NCBI RefSeq assembly: GCF_000154445.1
Contig: NZ_DS499558.1
Direction: 5' to 3' (one strand)
Length of the DNA stretch: 64,000 bases
Source: Intestinibacter bartlettii
Lineage (GTDB): Bacteria; Bacillota; Clostridia; Peptostreptococcales; Peptostreptococcaceae
Below the pieces are notes generated by a model. That model had not been told where the DNA came from. It was given only the letters and a program-made list of their open reading frames with translations, and did not search any database. Position 1 is the stretch's first letter. Each line of letters starts with the position of its first letter. The position numbers and the translations under genes are program-made. Positions 26,952 to 35,294 of the stretch are shown in pieces.

Positions 26952-27752
26952 ATGGAGTTATATGATGCTATTTTCTATAGAAAGTCTATAGAATTTTATT
27001 CAACAAAACCGATAACAGAATTTTTAATGGAAGAAGTAAAGAAATTATGTAGCAATATAACTTATCTAAATTCAAATTTAAATATAAAAGCCCATGTAAT
27101 TGATAGAGGACATTTGATTAATTTTTCAACGCACAATAAAATTCAAATAAAAGCACCTCATTATATATTAATAACTAGTAATCAAGGGGAAAATTATCTA
27201 GAGAATATAGGATATGCATTACAAGAAGTTACACTAGAAATGGCTTGTCTAGGTCTAGGAACAACATGGTTAAAATGTATGCTAAGCAGGGATGAAGTAG
27301 AAGAATTTGTTAATTTAGATAAAATAGATGGACAGGATGAATCAGAAATAGAATATCCTCAAGCAATAATTGCATTTGGATATCCAGAAGAAGGGGAGGC
27401 ACTATTTAGATCATCTTCAGCAATACATGATAGACACAAAATGAAACATATATGTAAAACATATGATGAAAAATGGTTTAATGCTTTAAATGCATTGAGA
27501 GTGGCACCATCAATTAGCAATTGCCAGCCGTGGACATTAGAACAAAGAGAAAATGGTTTTGATATATTTGAAAATGAACACAAGAAAAAATCTGATATAG
27601 AAAAATATATAAAAATGAGTATGGGTGTTGCATTAAAACATTTTGAGATTGGTTGCAGATATGATAATATAGAGATAGAATATAGAAAATTTGATGTAAA
27701 AAATAAGCGAAAAAAATTATATTTTATAAGTGTTTTAGAAAAGACTATATAG
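26952..27752 (+). CDS. Nitroreductase-family protein (putative TM nitroreductase group)
   Basis: FMN-dependent oxidoreductase-like protein of 266 residues. The opening LYDAIFYRKSIEFYSTKPI has the Arg-Lys-Ser of the nitroreductase flavin site. GYALQEVTLEMACLGLGTTW matches the central helix, and APSISNCQPWTLEQ the second flavin-binding stretch. The arrangement with two related halves fits the clostridial TM-nitroreductase group. The substrate is unknown. AGGAGG precedes the ATG. Confidence 0.8.
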   Translation: MELYDAIFYRKSIEFYSTKPITEFLMEEVKKLCSNITYLNSNLNIKAHVIDRGHLINFSTHNKIQIKAPHYILITSNQGENYLENIGYALQEVTLEMACLGLGTTWLKCMLSRDEVEEFVNLDKIDGQDESEIEYPQAIIAFGYPEEGEALFRSSSAIHDRHKMKHICKTYDEKWFNALNALRVAPSISNCQPWTLEQRENGFDIFENEHKKKSDIEKYIKMSMGVALKHFEIGCRYDNIEIEYRKFDVKNKRKKLYFISVLEKTI

Positions 27753-27794
27753 ATTTAATAAAAAATAATTATATTAATCATATTTAAACAAAGG

Positions 27795-27823
27795 TTGACA
27801 TATTAATAAATAAGTGCAATAAT
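27795..27823 (+). promoter_or_regulatory. Probable pyr operon promoter
   Basis: TTGACA at 27795-27800, a 17-bp spacer, and AATAAT at 27818-27823. A start just downstream would place both attenuators in the leader. Confidence 0.6.
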
Positions 27824-27860
27824 CTATATAAGCTATGCAAAATTTAAATAAAACTTTAAA

Positions 27861-27998
27861 TTATTCCAGAGAGAATATAAAGTAATTTAATAATAAATAT
27901 ATTGTATTTAGAAGCATACTTAGACAGTGAGCTAAGTGCATCTTTAAACATATCTATTGAGATTATTTATACCTCTGGTTAATGACTAGAGGTTTTTT
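27861..27998 (+). promoter_or_regulatory. First PyrR-type attenuator of the pyr leader
   Basis: The anti-antiterminator hairpin is a stem tattc/gaata closing the hexaloop CAGAGA (27863-27878 region). This matches the PyrR loop consensus CNGNGA. About 90 nt later an intrinsic terminator (cctct at 27972-27976, agagg at 27988-27992, then T7) completes the unit. The stem sequence is less canonical than that of the second copy. Confidence 0.65.
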
Positions 27999-28036
27999 TA
28001 TATATAAAATAAAAACATAATAAAGTCTTTTAAAAT

Positions 28037-28130
28037 AGTCCAGAGAGGCTGATAAAGATACTTCATAGTTAACAGTTAGTTATTTATGTATACAAAGTCC
28101 TTATACCTCTATGGTGTAAGGGCTTTTTTT
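28037..28130 (+). promoter_or_regulatory. Second PyrR-type attenuator of the pyr leader
   Basis: AGTCCAGAGAGGCT at 28037-28050 matches the PyrR-binding consensus, with CAGAGA as loop. The terminator has 12-bp arms at 28096-28107 and 28113-28124, followed by T7. UMP/UTP-bound PyrR should favour the terminator. It ends 34 nt before pyrF. Confidence 0.85.
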
Positions 28131-28163
28131 AAAGTAAGGCTTTATTAAGAAGGAGAGTATAAA

Positions 28164-28880
28164 ATGATAAATGGGAAAGAAAAGTTAATAGTAGCTATTG
28201 ACACAGACGACTTTGATAAAGCTAAAGAATTAATAGATCAACTGGAAGACAGTGTGGATATATTTAAAGTAGGACTAGAACAATATGTTGCTACTAAGGG
28301 GAGAACAGTGGAGTATCTAAGAGAAAAAGGAAAAAAAGTATTCCTAGACCTTAAATTCCACGACATACCAAACACTATGAAGAGTGCAGTAAAAGCTGCA
28401 ATAAAAGATAATGTTTGGATGATGACAATACATGTTTCAGACTTTGAAGGAATGAGACAATGTGCTGAAATAGCAAAACAAGAAGCAGAAAGATTAAATA
28501 TTGAAAAACCAATAATAGTTGGAGTTACAGTTTTAACTTCGCTAAGTAATGAAGATTTACAAGACATTGGTTGCAATATGACAACTGAAGAATTAGCTAT
28601 AAAAAGAGCAAAATTAGCTAAAAAATCAGGAATAGATGGAGTTGTATGTTCAGCTAAAGAAGTAGATAAAATAGTTGAAGCTTGTGGCAAAGATTTTGTA
28701 ACTGTGTGCCCAGGAATAAGACCTCAATCAGCAGCAGTAGGAGATCAAAAAAGAGTTGTTACTCCAGCGCAAGCAATCCAAAATGGAGCGCATTATATGG
28801 TAGTTGGAAGACCAATAACACAAGCTGAAAATCCAAAACAATCAGCTATAGATATAGTTAAAGAGATTGAAAACGCATAG
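28164..28880 (+). CDS. pyrF: Orotidine 5'-phosphate decarboxylase
   Basis: Last step of UMP synthesis. The catalytic DLKFHDIPNT motif (about residues 60-69) is intact, with IVAIDTDDFDKA at the N-terminus and PGIRPQ and VVGRPIT forming the phosphate-binding loops. The 238-residue length is typical of the short bacterial enzyme. First gene of pyrF-carA-carB, under tandem attenuators. AGGAG precedes the ATG. Confidence 0.96.
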   Translation: MINGKEKLIVAIDTDDFDKAKELIDQLEDSVDIFKVGLEQYVATKGRTVEYLREKGKKVFLDLKFHDIPNTMKSAVKAAIKDNVWMMTIHVSDFEGMRQCAEIAKQEAERLNIEKPIIVGVTVLTSLSNEDLQDIGCNMTTEELAIKRAKLAKKSGIDGVVCSAKEVDKIVEACGKDFVTVCPGIRPQSAAVGDQKRVVTPAQAIQNGAHYMVVGRPITQAENPKQSAIDIVKEIENA

Positions 28881-28892
28881 GAGGGAAGTTAT

Positions 28893-29951
28893 ATGAAAGC
28901 AAGATTAATATTAGAAGACGGTACTGTTTTTAAAGGTAAAGCATTTGGTTATTTAGAAGAATCTGTTGGGGAAGTAGTTTTCAATACTTCTATGACTGGC
29001 TATGGGGAAGTGTTAACAGACCCTTCTTATTATGGACAAATAGTAACTATGACTTACCCATTAATAGGAAACTATGGAATCAATTTAGAAGATGTACAAT
29101 CAAGAAATGTATGTGTTAAAGGATTTATCGTTAGAGAAAAAAGTGACACACCTAATAACTTTAGAAATGAAATGAGCTTAGATGTTTATTTAAAACAAAA
29201 TAAAATAATAGGGCTTGAAGGAATAGATACAAGAGCGTTAACAAAAATCCTTAGAAATCAAGGAACAATGAGAGGAATCATAACATTAGATAATAATGCT
29301 ACACTTGAAAGTGTTCAACCTAAAATAGACAAATTTGATAATACATATGCAGTTTATGATGTTTCAAGAAAAGAAAAAGAATATTTCCAAGGTAGTGGAG
29401 CAAAAGTTGCTGTTATGGACTACGGAGTAAAACAAAATATAATAGAAAACTTCATAAACAGAGGATGTGACGTAACAGTATATCCTGCAACTACAACGGC
29501 AGAAGAAGTATTAAATGATGATCCAGATTTAATATTCTTATCAAATGGACCTGGGGACCCAGATGACCTAGATGAGATAGTAGGAAATGTTAAGAAAATG
29601 ATAGGTAAAAAACCTATAGTAGGAATATGTTTAGGACATCAAATCTTAGCTAGAGTATTTGGTGGAAAAACAGGAAAACTTAAATTCGGACATAGAGGTG
29701 GAAATCATCCTGTAAAAGATTTCGAAGAAAATAAAGTATTTATAACTGCACAAAACCACGGTTACTATGTAACTGATGTGCCAGAATGCATGAATGTAAC
29801 TCAAGTCAACTTAAACGATAATACAGTTGAAGGAATGAGACATAAAGAATTACCAATATATAGTGTGCAATATCACCCAGAAGCTTGTCCAGGACCAAAA
29901 GACAGCCAATATATATTCGATAAATTCTTAGATGTATTAAATAATAAATAA
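28893..29951 (+). CDS. carA: Carbamoyl-phosphate synthase, glutamine-hydrolysing small subunit
   Basis: Supplies ammonia from glutamine to CarB for carbamoyl phosphate. The N-terminal CPSase small-chain domain (FNTSMTGYGEVLTDPSY) is followed by a class I glutaminase domain with nucleophile C246 in GICLGHQ and the His/Glu pair in YHPEACPG. At 352 residues it is normal. It lies 12 bp after pyrF in the same operon. Because this copy sits in the pyrimidine operon, it is likely the pyrimidine-dedicated enzyme; whether an arginine-linked copy exists elsewhere cannot be seen. Confidence 0.96.
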   Translation: MKARLILEDGTVFKGKAFGYLEESVGEVVFNTSMTGYGEVLTDPSYYGQIVTMTYPLIGNYGINLEDVQSRNVCVKGFIVREKSDTPNNFRNEMSLDVYLKQNKIIGLEGIDTRALTKILRNQGTMRGIITLDNNATLESVQPKIDKFDNTYAVYDVSRKEKEYFQGSGAKVAVMDYGVKQNIIENFINRGCDVTVYPATTTAEEVLNDDPDLIFLSNGPGDPDDLDEIVGNVKKMIGKKPIVGICLGHQILARVFGGKTGKLKFGHRGGNHPVKDFEENKVFITAQNHGYYVTDVPECMNVTQVNLNDNTVEGMRHKELPIYSVQYHPEACPGPKDSQYIFDKFLDVLNNK

Positions 29952-29989
29952 TTAGAACGTTATAAATATTTTGTGAAGGAGAAAAAATT

Positions 29990-32900
29990 ATGCCTAAAAT
30001 AGATAGTATAAAGAAAACATTAGTGTTAGGATCAGGACCAATAATAATCGGTCAAGCAGCGGAATTTGACTACTCAGGAACACAAGCTTGTGAAGCATTA
30101 AAAGAAGAAGGTGTAGAAGTTGTATTAATAAACTCAAACCCAGCAACAATAATGACTGACAAAGAAGTAGCTCATAAAATTTACATAGAACCTCTTACAA
30201 TAGAAGCAATAGAAAAAGTAATAGAAAAAGAAAGACCAGATAGTTTACTTGCAGGTATGGGTGGTCAAACAGCACTTAACTTAGCAGTAGAATTAGCGGA
30301 TGCTGGTATATTAGATAAATACGGAGTAAAAGTAATTGGTACTTCAATAAAATCAATCAAAAAAGGTGAAGACAGAGATGAATTCAGGGAAATGATGAGA
30401 AGTATCAACCAACCAGTAATAGAAAGTGATATAGTTACAAATTTAGAAGATGGTATAATATATGCTGAAAAAATAGGATATCCAGTAATTATAAGACCTG
30501 CTTATACACTAGGAGGAACTGGTGGTGGTATAGCTGAAAACAAAGAGGAATTAATAGAAATCCTTACTCACGGTTTACAACTTAGTCCAGTTACTCAAGT
30601 TCTTATAGAAAAAAGTATAAAAGGTTGGAAAGAAATCGAATATGAAGTAATGAGAGATGGAAACGGAAATTGCATAACTGTTTGTAATATGGAAAATGTG
30701 GACCCTGTTGGTGTACATACTGGGGACAGTATAGTTGTAGCTCCATCTCAGACTTTAAGCGATAAAGAATACCAATTACTAAGAACAGCTTCAATTGAAA
30801 TAATAAATGCAATCGAAGTAAAAGGTGGTTGTAACGTACAAATCGCATTACATCCTCACAGATTAGAATATGCAATAATAGAAATCAACCCAAGAGTTAG
30901 TAGATCATCAGCATTAGCGTCAAAAGCAACTGGTTATCCAATAGCAAAAGTTGCAGCTAAAATAGCTTTAGGTTATACATTAGATGAAATAGAAAATGCA
31001 GTAACTAAGAAAACAAAAGCTTGTTTCGAACCAACTCTTGATTATGTTGTTGTTAAAATACCAAAATGGCCATTTGATAAATTTAAACAAGCAAATAGAA
31101 GACTTGGAACAAAAATGATGGCAACAGGGGAGATAATGAGTATCGGAAGTAACTTCGAAGCTGCATTATTAAAAGGTATAAGATCTCTAGAAATCGGAAA
31201 ATACTCTTTAATACATAAACCATCTGAACAAAGAACGATAGAAGAATTAAAAGAAAGAGTAGTTATGCCGGATGACGAAAGATTATTCGACTTAGCTGAA
31301 ATGATAAGAAGAGGCTACAGCATCGATATGATAGAAAAAATCACTGGTGTAGACAAATGGTTCTTATACAGAATAGATTGGATAGTTAAACAAGAAGAAA
31401 AATTAAAAACTATGAAAATAGAAGATGTAAGTAAAGATTACTTAAATACTCTTAAGAAAAAAGGATTTTCAGATAAAGGTATAGCCGATTTAATGAAAAT
31501 AAGTCCAGAAAAAGTTTATGAATTAAGATCTTTATATAATATTCATGCAGCTTATAAAATGGTTGATACATGTGGTGGAGAATTTGATGCATTATCTCCA
31601 TACTACTACTCAACTTATGAAGAATATGATGAAGTTGTAGTGAGTGACAAGAGAAAAATAGTTGTTTTAGGTTCTGGACCAATAAGAATAGGTCAAGGTA
31701 TAGAATTTGACTATTGTTCAGTTCACTGTATAAAGGCATTAAGAAAATTAGATATAGAGACTATAATAGTAAATAACAATCCAGAAACAGTAAGTACTGA
31801 CTTCGATACTTCTGATAAATTATATTTTGAGCCATTAACAGAAGAAGAAGTTCTAAATATAATAGAAAAAGAAAAACCAGAAGGTGTAATCTTACAATTC
31901 GGTGGTCAAACAGCTATAAAATTAGCTAAATTCCTAGATGAAAAGAATATACCTATATTAGGAACTGACTTTGCAGACATAGATGCAGCAGAAGATAGAG
32001 AAAAATTTGATGAATTACTAGAAAAATTAAATATCAACAGACCAAAAGGTATAGCTGTATGGTCTACTGAAGAAGGTGTAAAACATGCTAGCGAAATTGG
32101 ATACCCAGTTTTAGTTAGACCATCTTATGTACTTGGTGGTCAAGGTATGGAAATAACTTATAACGAAGCAAAATTAAAAGCGTATCTTGATAGTGCATTC
32201 GAAAGAGATAGTAAAAATCCAGTATTGATAGATAAATATCTAGTTGGTAGAGAAATTGAAGTAGACGCTATATGCGATAAAGAAGATATATTAATACCAG
32301 GTATAATGGAACATTTAGAAAGAGCAGGGGTTCACTCTGGAGACTCTATAACAATGTATCCAAGCCAAAATATATCTGATGATATAAAAGCTAAAATATT
32401 AGATTATACTAAGAGAATATCATTAGAACTTAATGTTTTAGGAATGGTTAATATCCAATTCATCGAATTCAAAGGTGAATTATACATCATAGAAGTTAAC
32501 CCAAGAGCAAGTAGAACAGTACCATATATAAGTAAAGTTAGTGGTGTGCCAATAGTAGATTTAGCTACTAAATGTATGTTAGGTGCAAAATTAAAAGATT
32601 TAGGATATGGAACAGGAATCTACAAAACTCCAGAATTAATAGCTGTAAAAGTTCCAGTATTCTCAATGTCAAAACTTGCTAGAGTTGACGTAAGTCTTGG
32701 ACCAGAAATGAAATCAACTGGTGAAGTTTTAGGTGTTGGTGAAACATTAGAAGAAGCATTATATAAAGGATTTACAGCAGCAGGTAAGAAAATGTCTAAT
32801 GACAGAGGAGTAGTTCTTGCAACTGTAAACGACCAAGATAAAGAAGAATTCTTAGAAATAGCAAAAGATATGAAACGTGTTGGATATACTTTTATGGCAA

Positions 32901-33196
32901 CAGAAGGAACAGCATCACTTCTAAGATCTAATGGAATTGATTCTATAGTAGTTAATAAAATAGGAGAAGTTAGACCAAACATACTAGATGTTATAACTAA
33001 CAACCAAGTTGATATGGTTATAAACACTCCAACAAAAGGTAATGATGCAACTAGAGACGGATTCAGAATAAGAAGACTAGCAACTGAATATTCAATAGAT
33101 GTCATGACATCTCTAGATACATTAAAAGCATTAGTAAAAGTAAATCAAAAACATATTAATAAAGACCAATTAAAAGTATATAATTTAGCTGAGTAA
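29990..33196 (+). CDS. carB: Carbamoyl-phosphate synthase large subunit
   Basis: Makes carbamoyl phosphate from bicarbonate, ammonia and two ATP. It is full length (1068 residues) and shows the internal duplication: two ATP-grasp halves each begin with LGSGPI(I/R)IGQ (residues about 12 and 558) and each contain EINPR/EVNPRAS. The C-terminal MGS-type regulatory domain runs from about residue 935 (VGYTFMATEGTA). GGAG precedes the ATG. A terminator follows directly, so the remaining pyr genes (pyrB, C, D, E, K) are elsewhere. Confidence 0.97.
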   Translation: MPKIDSIKKTLVLGSGPIIIGQAAEFDYSGTQACEALKEEGVEVVLINSNPATIMTDKEVAHKIYIEPLTIEAIEKVIEKERPDSLLAGMGGQTALNLAVELADAGILDKYGVKVIGTSIKSIKKGEDRDEFREMMRSINQPVIESDIVTNLEDGIIYAEKIGYPVIIRPAYTLGGTGGGIAENKEELIEILTHGLQLSPVTQVLIEKSIKGWKEIEYEVMRDGNGNCITVCNMENVDPVGVHTGDSIVVAPSQTLSDKEYQLLRTASIEIINAIEVKGGCNVQIALHPHRLEYAIIEINPRVSRSSALASKATGYPIAKVAAKIALGYTLDEIENAVTKKTKACFEPTLDYVVVKIPKWPFDKFKQANRRLGTKMMATGEIMSIGSNFEAALLKGIRSLEIGKYSLIHKPSEQRTIEELKERVVMPDDERLFDLAEMIRRGYSIDMIEKITGVDKWFLYRIDWIVKQEEKLKTMKIEDVSKDYLNTLKKKGFSDKGIADLMKISPEKVYELRSLYNIHAAYKMVDTCGGEFDALSPYYYSTYEEYDEVVVSDKRKIVVLGSGPIRIGQGIEFDYCSVHCIKALRKLDIETIIVNNNPETVSTDFDTSDKLYFEPLTEEEVLNIIEKEKPEGVILQFGGQTAIKLAKFLDEKNIPILGTDFADIDAAEDREKFDELLEKLNINRPKGIAVWSTEEGVKHASEIGYPVLVRPSYVLGGQGMEITYNEAKLKAYLDSAFERDSKNPVLIDKYLVGREIEVDAICDKEDILIPGIMEHLERAGVHSGDSITMYPSQNISDDIKAKILDYTKRISLELNVLGMVNIQFIEFKGELYIIEVNPRASRTVPYISKVSGVPIVDLATKCMLGAKLKDLGYGTGIYKTPELIAVKVPVFSMSKLARVDVSLGPEMKSTGEVLGVGETLEEALYKGFTAAGKKMSNDRGVVLATVNDQDKEEFLEIAKDMKRVGYTFMATEGTASLLRSNGIDSIVVNKIGEVRPNILDVITNNQVDMVINTPTKGNDATRDGFRIRRLATEYSIDVMTSLDTLKALVKVNQKHINKDQLKVYNLAE

Positions 33197-33216
33197 TTTA
33201 ATATGATTAATAATAG

Positions 33217-33258
33217 AAGCTACTATAACTGAGTATAAATTTAGTTATAGTAGCTTTT
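33217..33258 (+). terminator. Terminator of the pyr operon
   Basis: 14-bp arms (33217-33230 and 33243-33256) running into T6. Confidence 0.9.
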
Positions 33259-33259
33259 T

Positions 33260-33676
33260 TAGGAAAAATATAAATAACTAAGGTTAATTTAAGGTTTTCT
33301 GGTTATTATATTATTAACAGATAAGTAATAAACTTATTAATACCCAAATAACTAGAAATAGAATAATTTTTTTGATGATTTTTTTTAGTAATAACTCCCT
33401 GAAAGAAGAATGTGGCGGCGCATTCTTCTTTTATTTTTAGAAAAAAATTTAAATAGTAAAAATAGCTATCGAGAGATAAATTATTACTACATCAATAGCT
33501 ATTTTTACTATTTGTACTAAGTGGCTTTTTAAAAAAGTCGAAAAAATATAGAAGAGAAAATATACAAAAGGAAAGCAAACATAGAGATCTCTTCTATAGG
33601 AAATTATTATGGATATATTGTTATATTCTAGTTTCTATATTATATTTAGTTAAAACTAAATGTCTTGATTTCTAAA
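33260..33676. other. Gene-free stretch with three successive inverted repeats
   Basis: No coding sequence is evident. Three stems are visible. The first, 33402-33412 with 33421-33431, has a GC-rich TGGCGGCG loop and ends in a T-rich tail. The second is a perfect 19-bp pair at 33451-33469 and 33495-33513 with a 25-nt loop. The third, 33549-33559 with 33588-33598, has 11-bp arms. The last two could end transcripts of the minus-strand gene at 33677. The first ends a plus-strand RNA with no gene in front of it. Confidence 0.5.
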
Positions 33677-33934
33677 TTATAAAATTTCTTTTACTTCTAT
33701 TAGTGAACTCTTTGGAAGTAAATAAGTTATTAACTTATCGTAATTTATATCTTCAAAAGACTCTATATACTCAGGGACTACAGTTATTGTACTTTCTGTA
33801 GATTCTAGTATTTCCCCAAAGATTGGTTTCATACTAAGATAAGTTTTTACTCTTACATATTTTTTTAATAGAGTATCTATTTCTTCAAAATCTATACAAC
33901 TTTCATTTTTATAATTTTTAGTATTATTCAACAT
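33677..33934 (-). CDS. Hypothetical small protein, possibly LSm-like
   Basis: 85 residues; no family recognised with confidence. An acidic N-terminal helix (about 1-25) is followed by alternating strands: YVRVKTYL, PIFGEILESTESTITVVPE, and a final LPKSSLIEVKEI. That order loosely resembles the Sm1/Sm2 pattern of small beta-barrels. This is only a pattern impression. ATG 33934 is chosen because AAAGGAG lies 8 nt upstream; the in-frame GTG at 33943 overlaps that site. Confidence 0.6.
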   Translation of the reverse strand: MLNNTKNYKNESCIDFEEIDTLLKKYVRVKTYLSMKPIFGEILESTESTITVVPEYIESFEDINYDKLITYLLPKSSLIEVKEIL

Positions 33935-34280
33935 AAAAACCACTCCTTTTAAAAATAAATAAAAATATTCTGAAAATTAATAACGTATAATTCCTATTTA
34001 AGTTATAAATTAAAGTTCGTATAATAATTAATTAACTATCTAACTGTTTGATTATGTTATAATAATACTACATTAAGTATACATAGCACAATATTATAAA
34101 AAAATTAATATAATAAAATAAAAATATTTGTTTTTAATACTTTTTACCTCAAAAATAAATAAAATAAGTTAAAAAAATATAGTTTTCAAAAGTTAAATAA
34201 ATAACTTTAAGAAAACGATTTCTGATTAAGATAATAGCAATATAGTTTAAAAATTAAATAATTAACAAAAAATAACGAAT
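33935..34280. other. AT-rich gap without recognisable genes
   Basis: Extremely AT-rich, with many TATAAT-like strings (for example near 34055-34065) but no convincing -35 partner and no stem-loop. It presumably holds the promoter of the small minus-strand gene. Confidence 0.35.
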
Positions 34281-34311
34281 AAAAAAAGAGAAACAAATAA
34301 ATTTGTTTCTC
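34281..34311 (-). terminator. Terminator of the DUF3298-type gene
   Basis: Arms at 34288-34297 and 34302-34311 (10 bp); the A run at 34281-34287 gives a U tract on the minus strand. Confidence 0.88.
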
Positions 34312-34321
34312 AAATAGTGAA

Positions 34322-35065
34322 CTATCTTCTTTTTTTTCTTCTAAGCACATTTTGAGGATTGCAGTAAAATCTAGGGTTAATATATTCTGAAAAGTCTTCA
34401 AATGAAACTAAGAATTTCGGAACTCCAGCAGATTGTTTAGCAATTTCGTCAATTTCAAAAAATATTACAATGCCTTTATCTGTTATGTAGAATGCTTGTG
34501 AGTCTGGTATATCTACAACAGTATTTTCATAGAAAAGATTTGGTGTTTTAGCAATTTCATCATTTACAAATTGTGATAACAATTGAAGGTAATCTACACC
34601 TTCATTAAATAAATCTTTTAATGTCAATGTATTTCCAGTCAATAAGTCGATATTAAAATGGTATACATCTTCATATAAAGGGCCATAATTATCACTAATA
34701 GAGTCTAGATTTATTATAAAACTTAGAATATGGTTTTTGCTAAAAGTAATATCAAAAGAAGTACTTACTTGATAGACTCTTTTAGGAAGAGCATTTTCAG
34801 CTGCGGTTTTATTATATTGTGCCATTTCTTCATAAAGACCATTTCTAAAGGTTTCTATATTAGAATAAATTGTTTCATTTAAATTTTTCAATATTGTTGG
34901 GTCAACTTTAAAATAACTATTTTTTACATTGTAGAAAACAGGATAAGCTAAATCATAATAGAAAAATTCTTCTCTTCCAAAGTTTTCATTGTATTGAATA
35001 TATAGCAGGTTATAAATACAGCCTGTGAAATTCGGATTTATTTGATTCATTGTAATCCGTTGCAT
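34322..35065 (-). CDS. RsiV-like DUF3298 domain protein without membrane anchor
   Basis: 242-247 residues. The C-terminal half (about 130-235) fits the DUF3298/RsiV domain: VYHFNIDLLTGNTLTLKDLF, then FYITDKGIVIFFEIDEIA. The N-terminal half resembles the DUF4163 partner domain. RsiV proteins are usually anchored anti-sigma factors; here no membrane segment, no signal peptide and no sigma-factor neighbour is seen. The start is odd. AGGAGG (minus-strand 35104-35099) lies 33 nt from ATG 35065, and a two-part hairpin (35059-35092) fills the space. ATG 35050 lies 8 nt past the hairpin and may be the true start. Confidence 0.72.
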   Translation of the reverse strand: MQRITMNQINPNFTGCIYNLLYIQYNENFGREEFFYYDLAYPVFYNVKNSYFKVDPTILKNLNETIYSNIETFRNGLYEEMAQYNKTAAENALPKRVYQVSTSFDITFSKNHILSFIINLDSISDNYGPLYEDVYHFNIDLLTGNTLTLKDLFNEGVDYLQLLSQFVNDEIAKTPNLFYENTVVDIPDSQAFYITDKGIVIFFEIDEIAKQSAGVPKFLVSFEDFSEYINPRFYCNPQNVLRRKKRR

Positions 35066-35092
35066 AAAAATCTATTTTAGATTAATTGCAAC
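35059..35092 (-). promoter_or_regulatory. Hairpin between Shine-Dalgarno and start codon
   Basis: Stem gttgca/tgcaac, small internal loop, then aatcta/tagatt with a 3-nt loop. The 3' arm includes the last two bases of ATG 35065. Folding would bring AGGAGG to within about 14 nt of ATG 35050. Confidence 0.55.
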
Positions 35093-35294
35093 AACTCACC
35101 TCCTAATTATATAAACTATTAATATTTATGATTTATTCTGGGAAAAAAGAACTTTTGATTTAAACGTATTATAGATTTACATAAAAGCCAAAAAAATACT
35201 AAATAAAGCATATAAACTGGTGAAAATACCTAAAATAAAGCTAGTTAATATGATATAATACATAAGATTAGTAAGAATTATAGGAGGTAATAAC

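Noticed and set aside
32620..33105. 161-codon open frame on the minus strand
   Set aside because: Shadow of carB, favoured by the codon bias of AT-rich genes; no family pattern.
33451..33513. CRISPR repeat or insertion-sequence end
   Set aside because: Only one inverted pair, no direct repeat series, no transposase and no visible target duplication.
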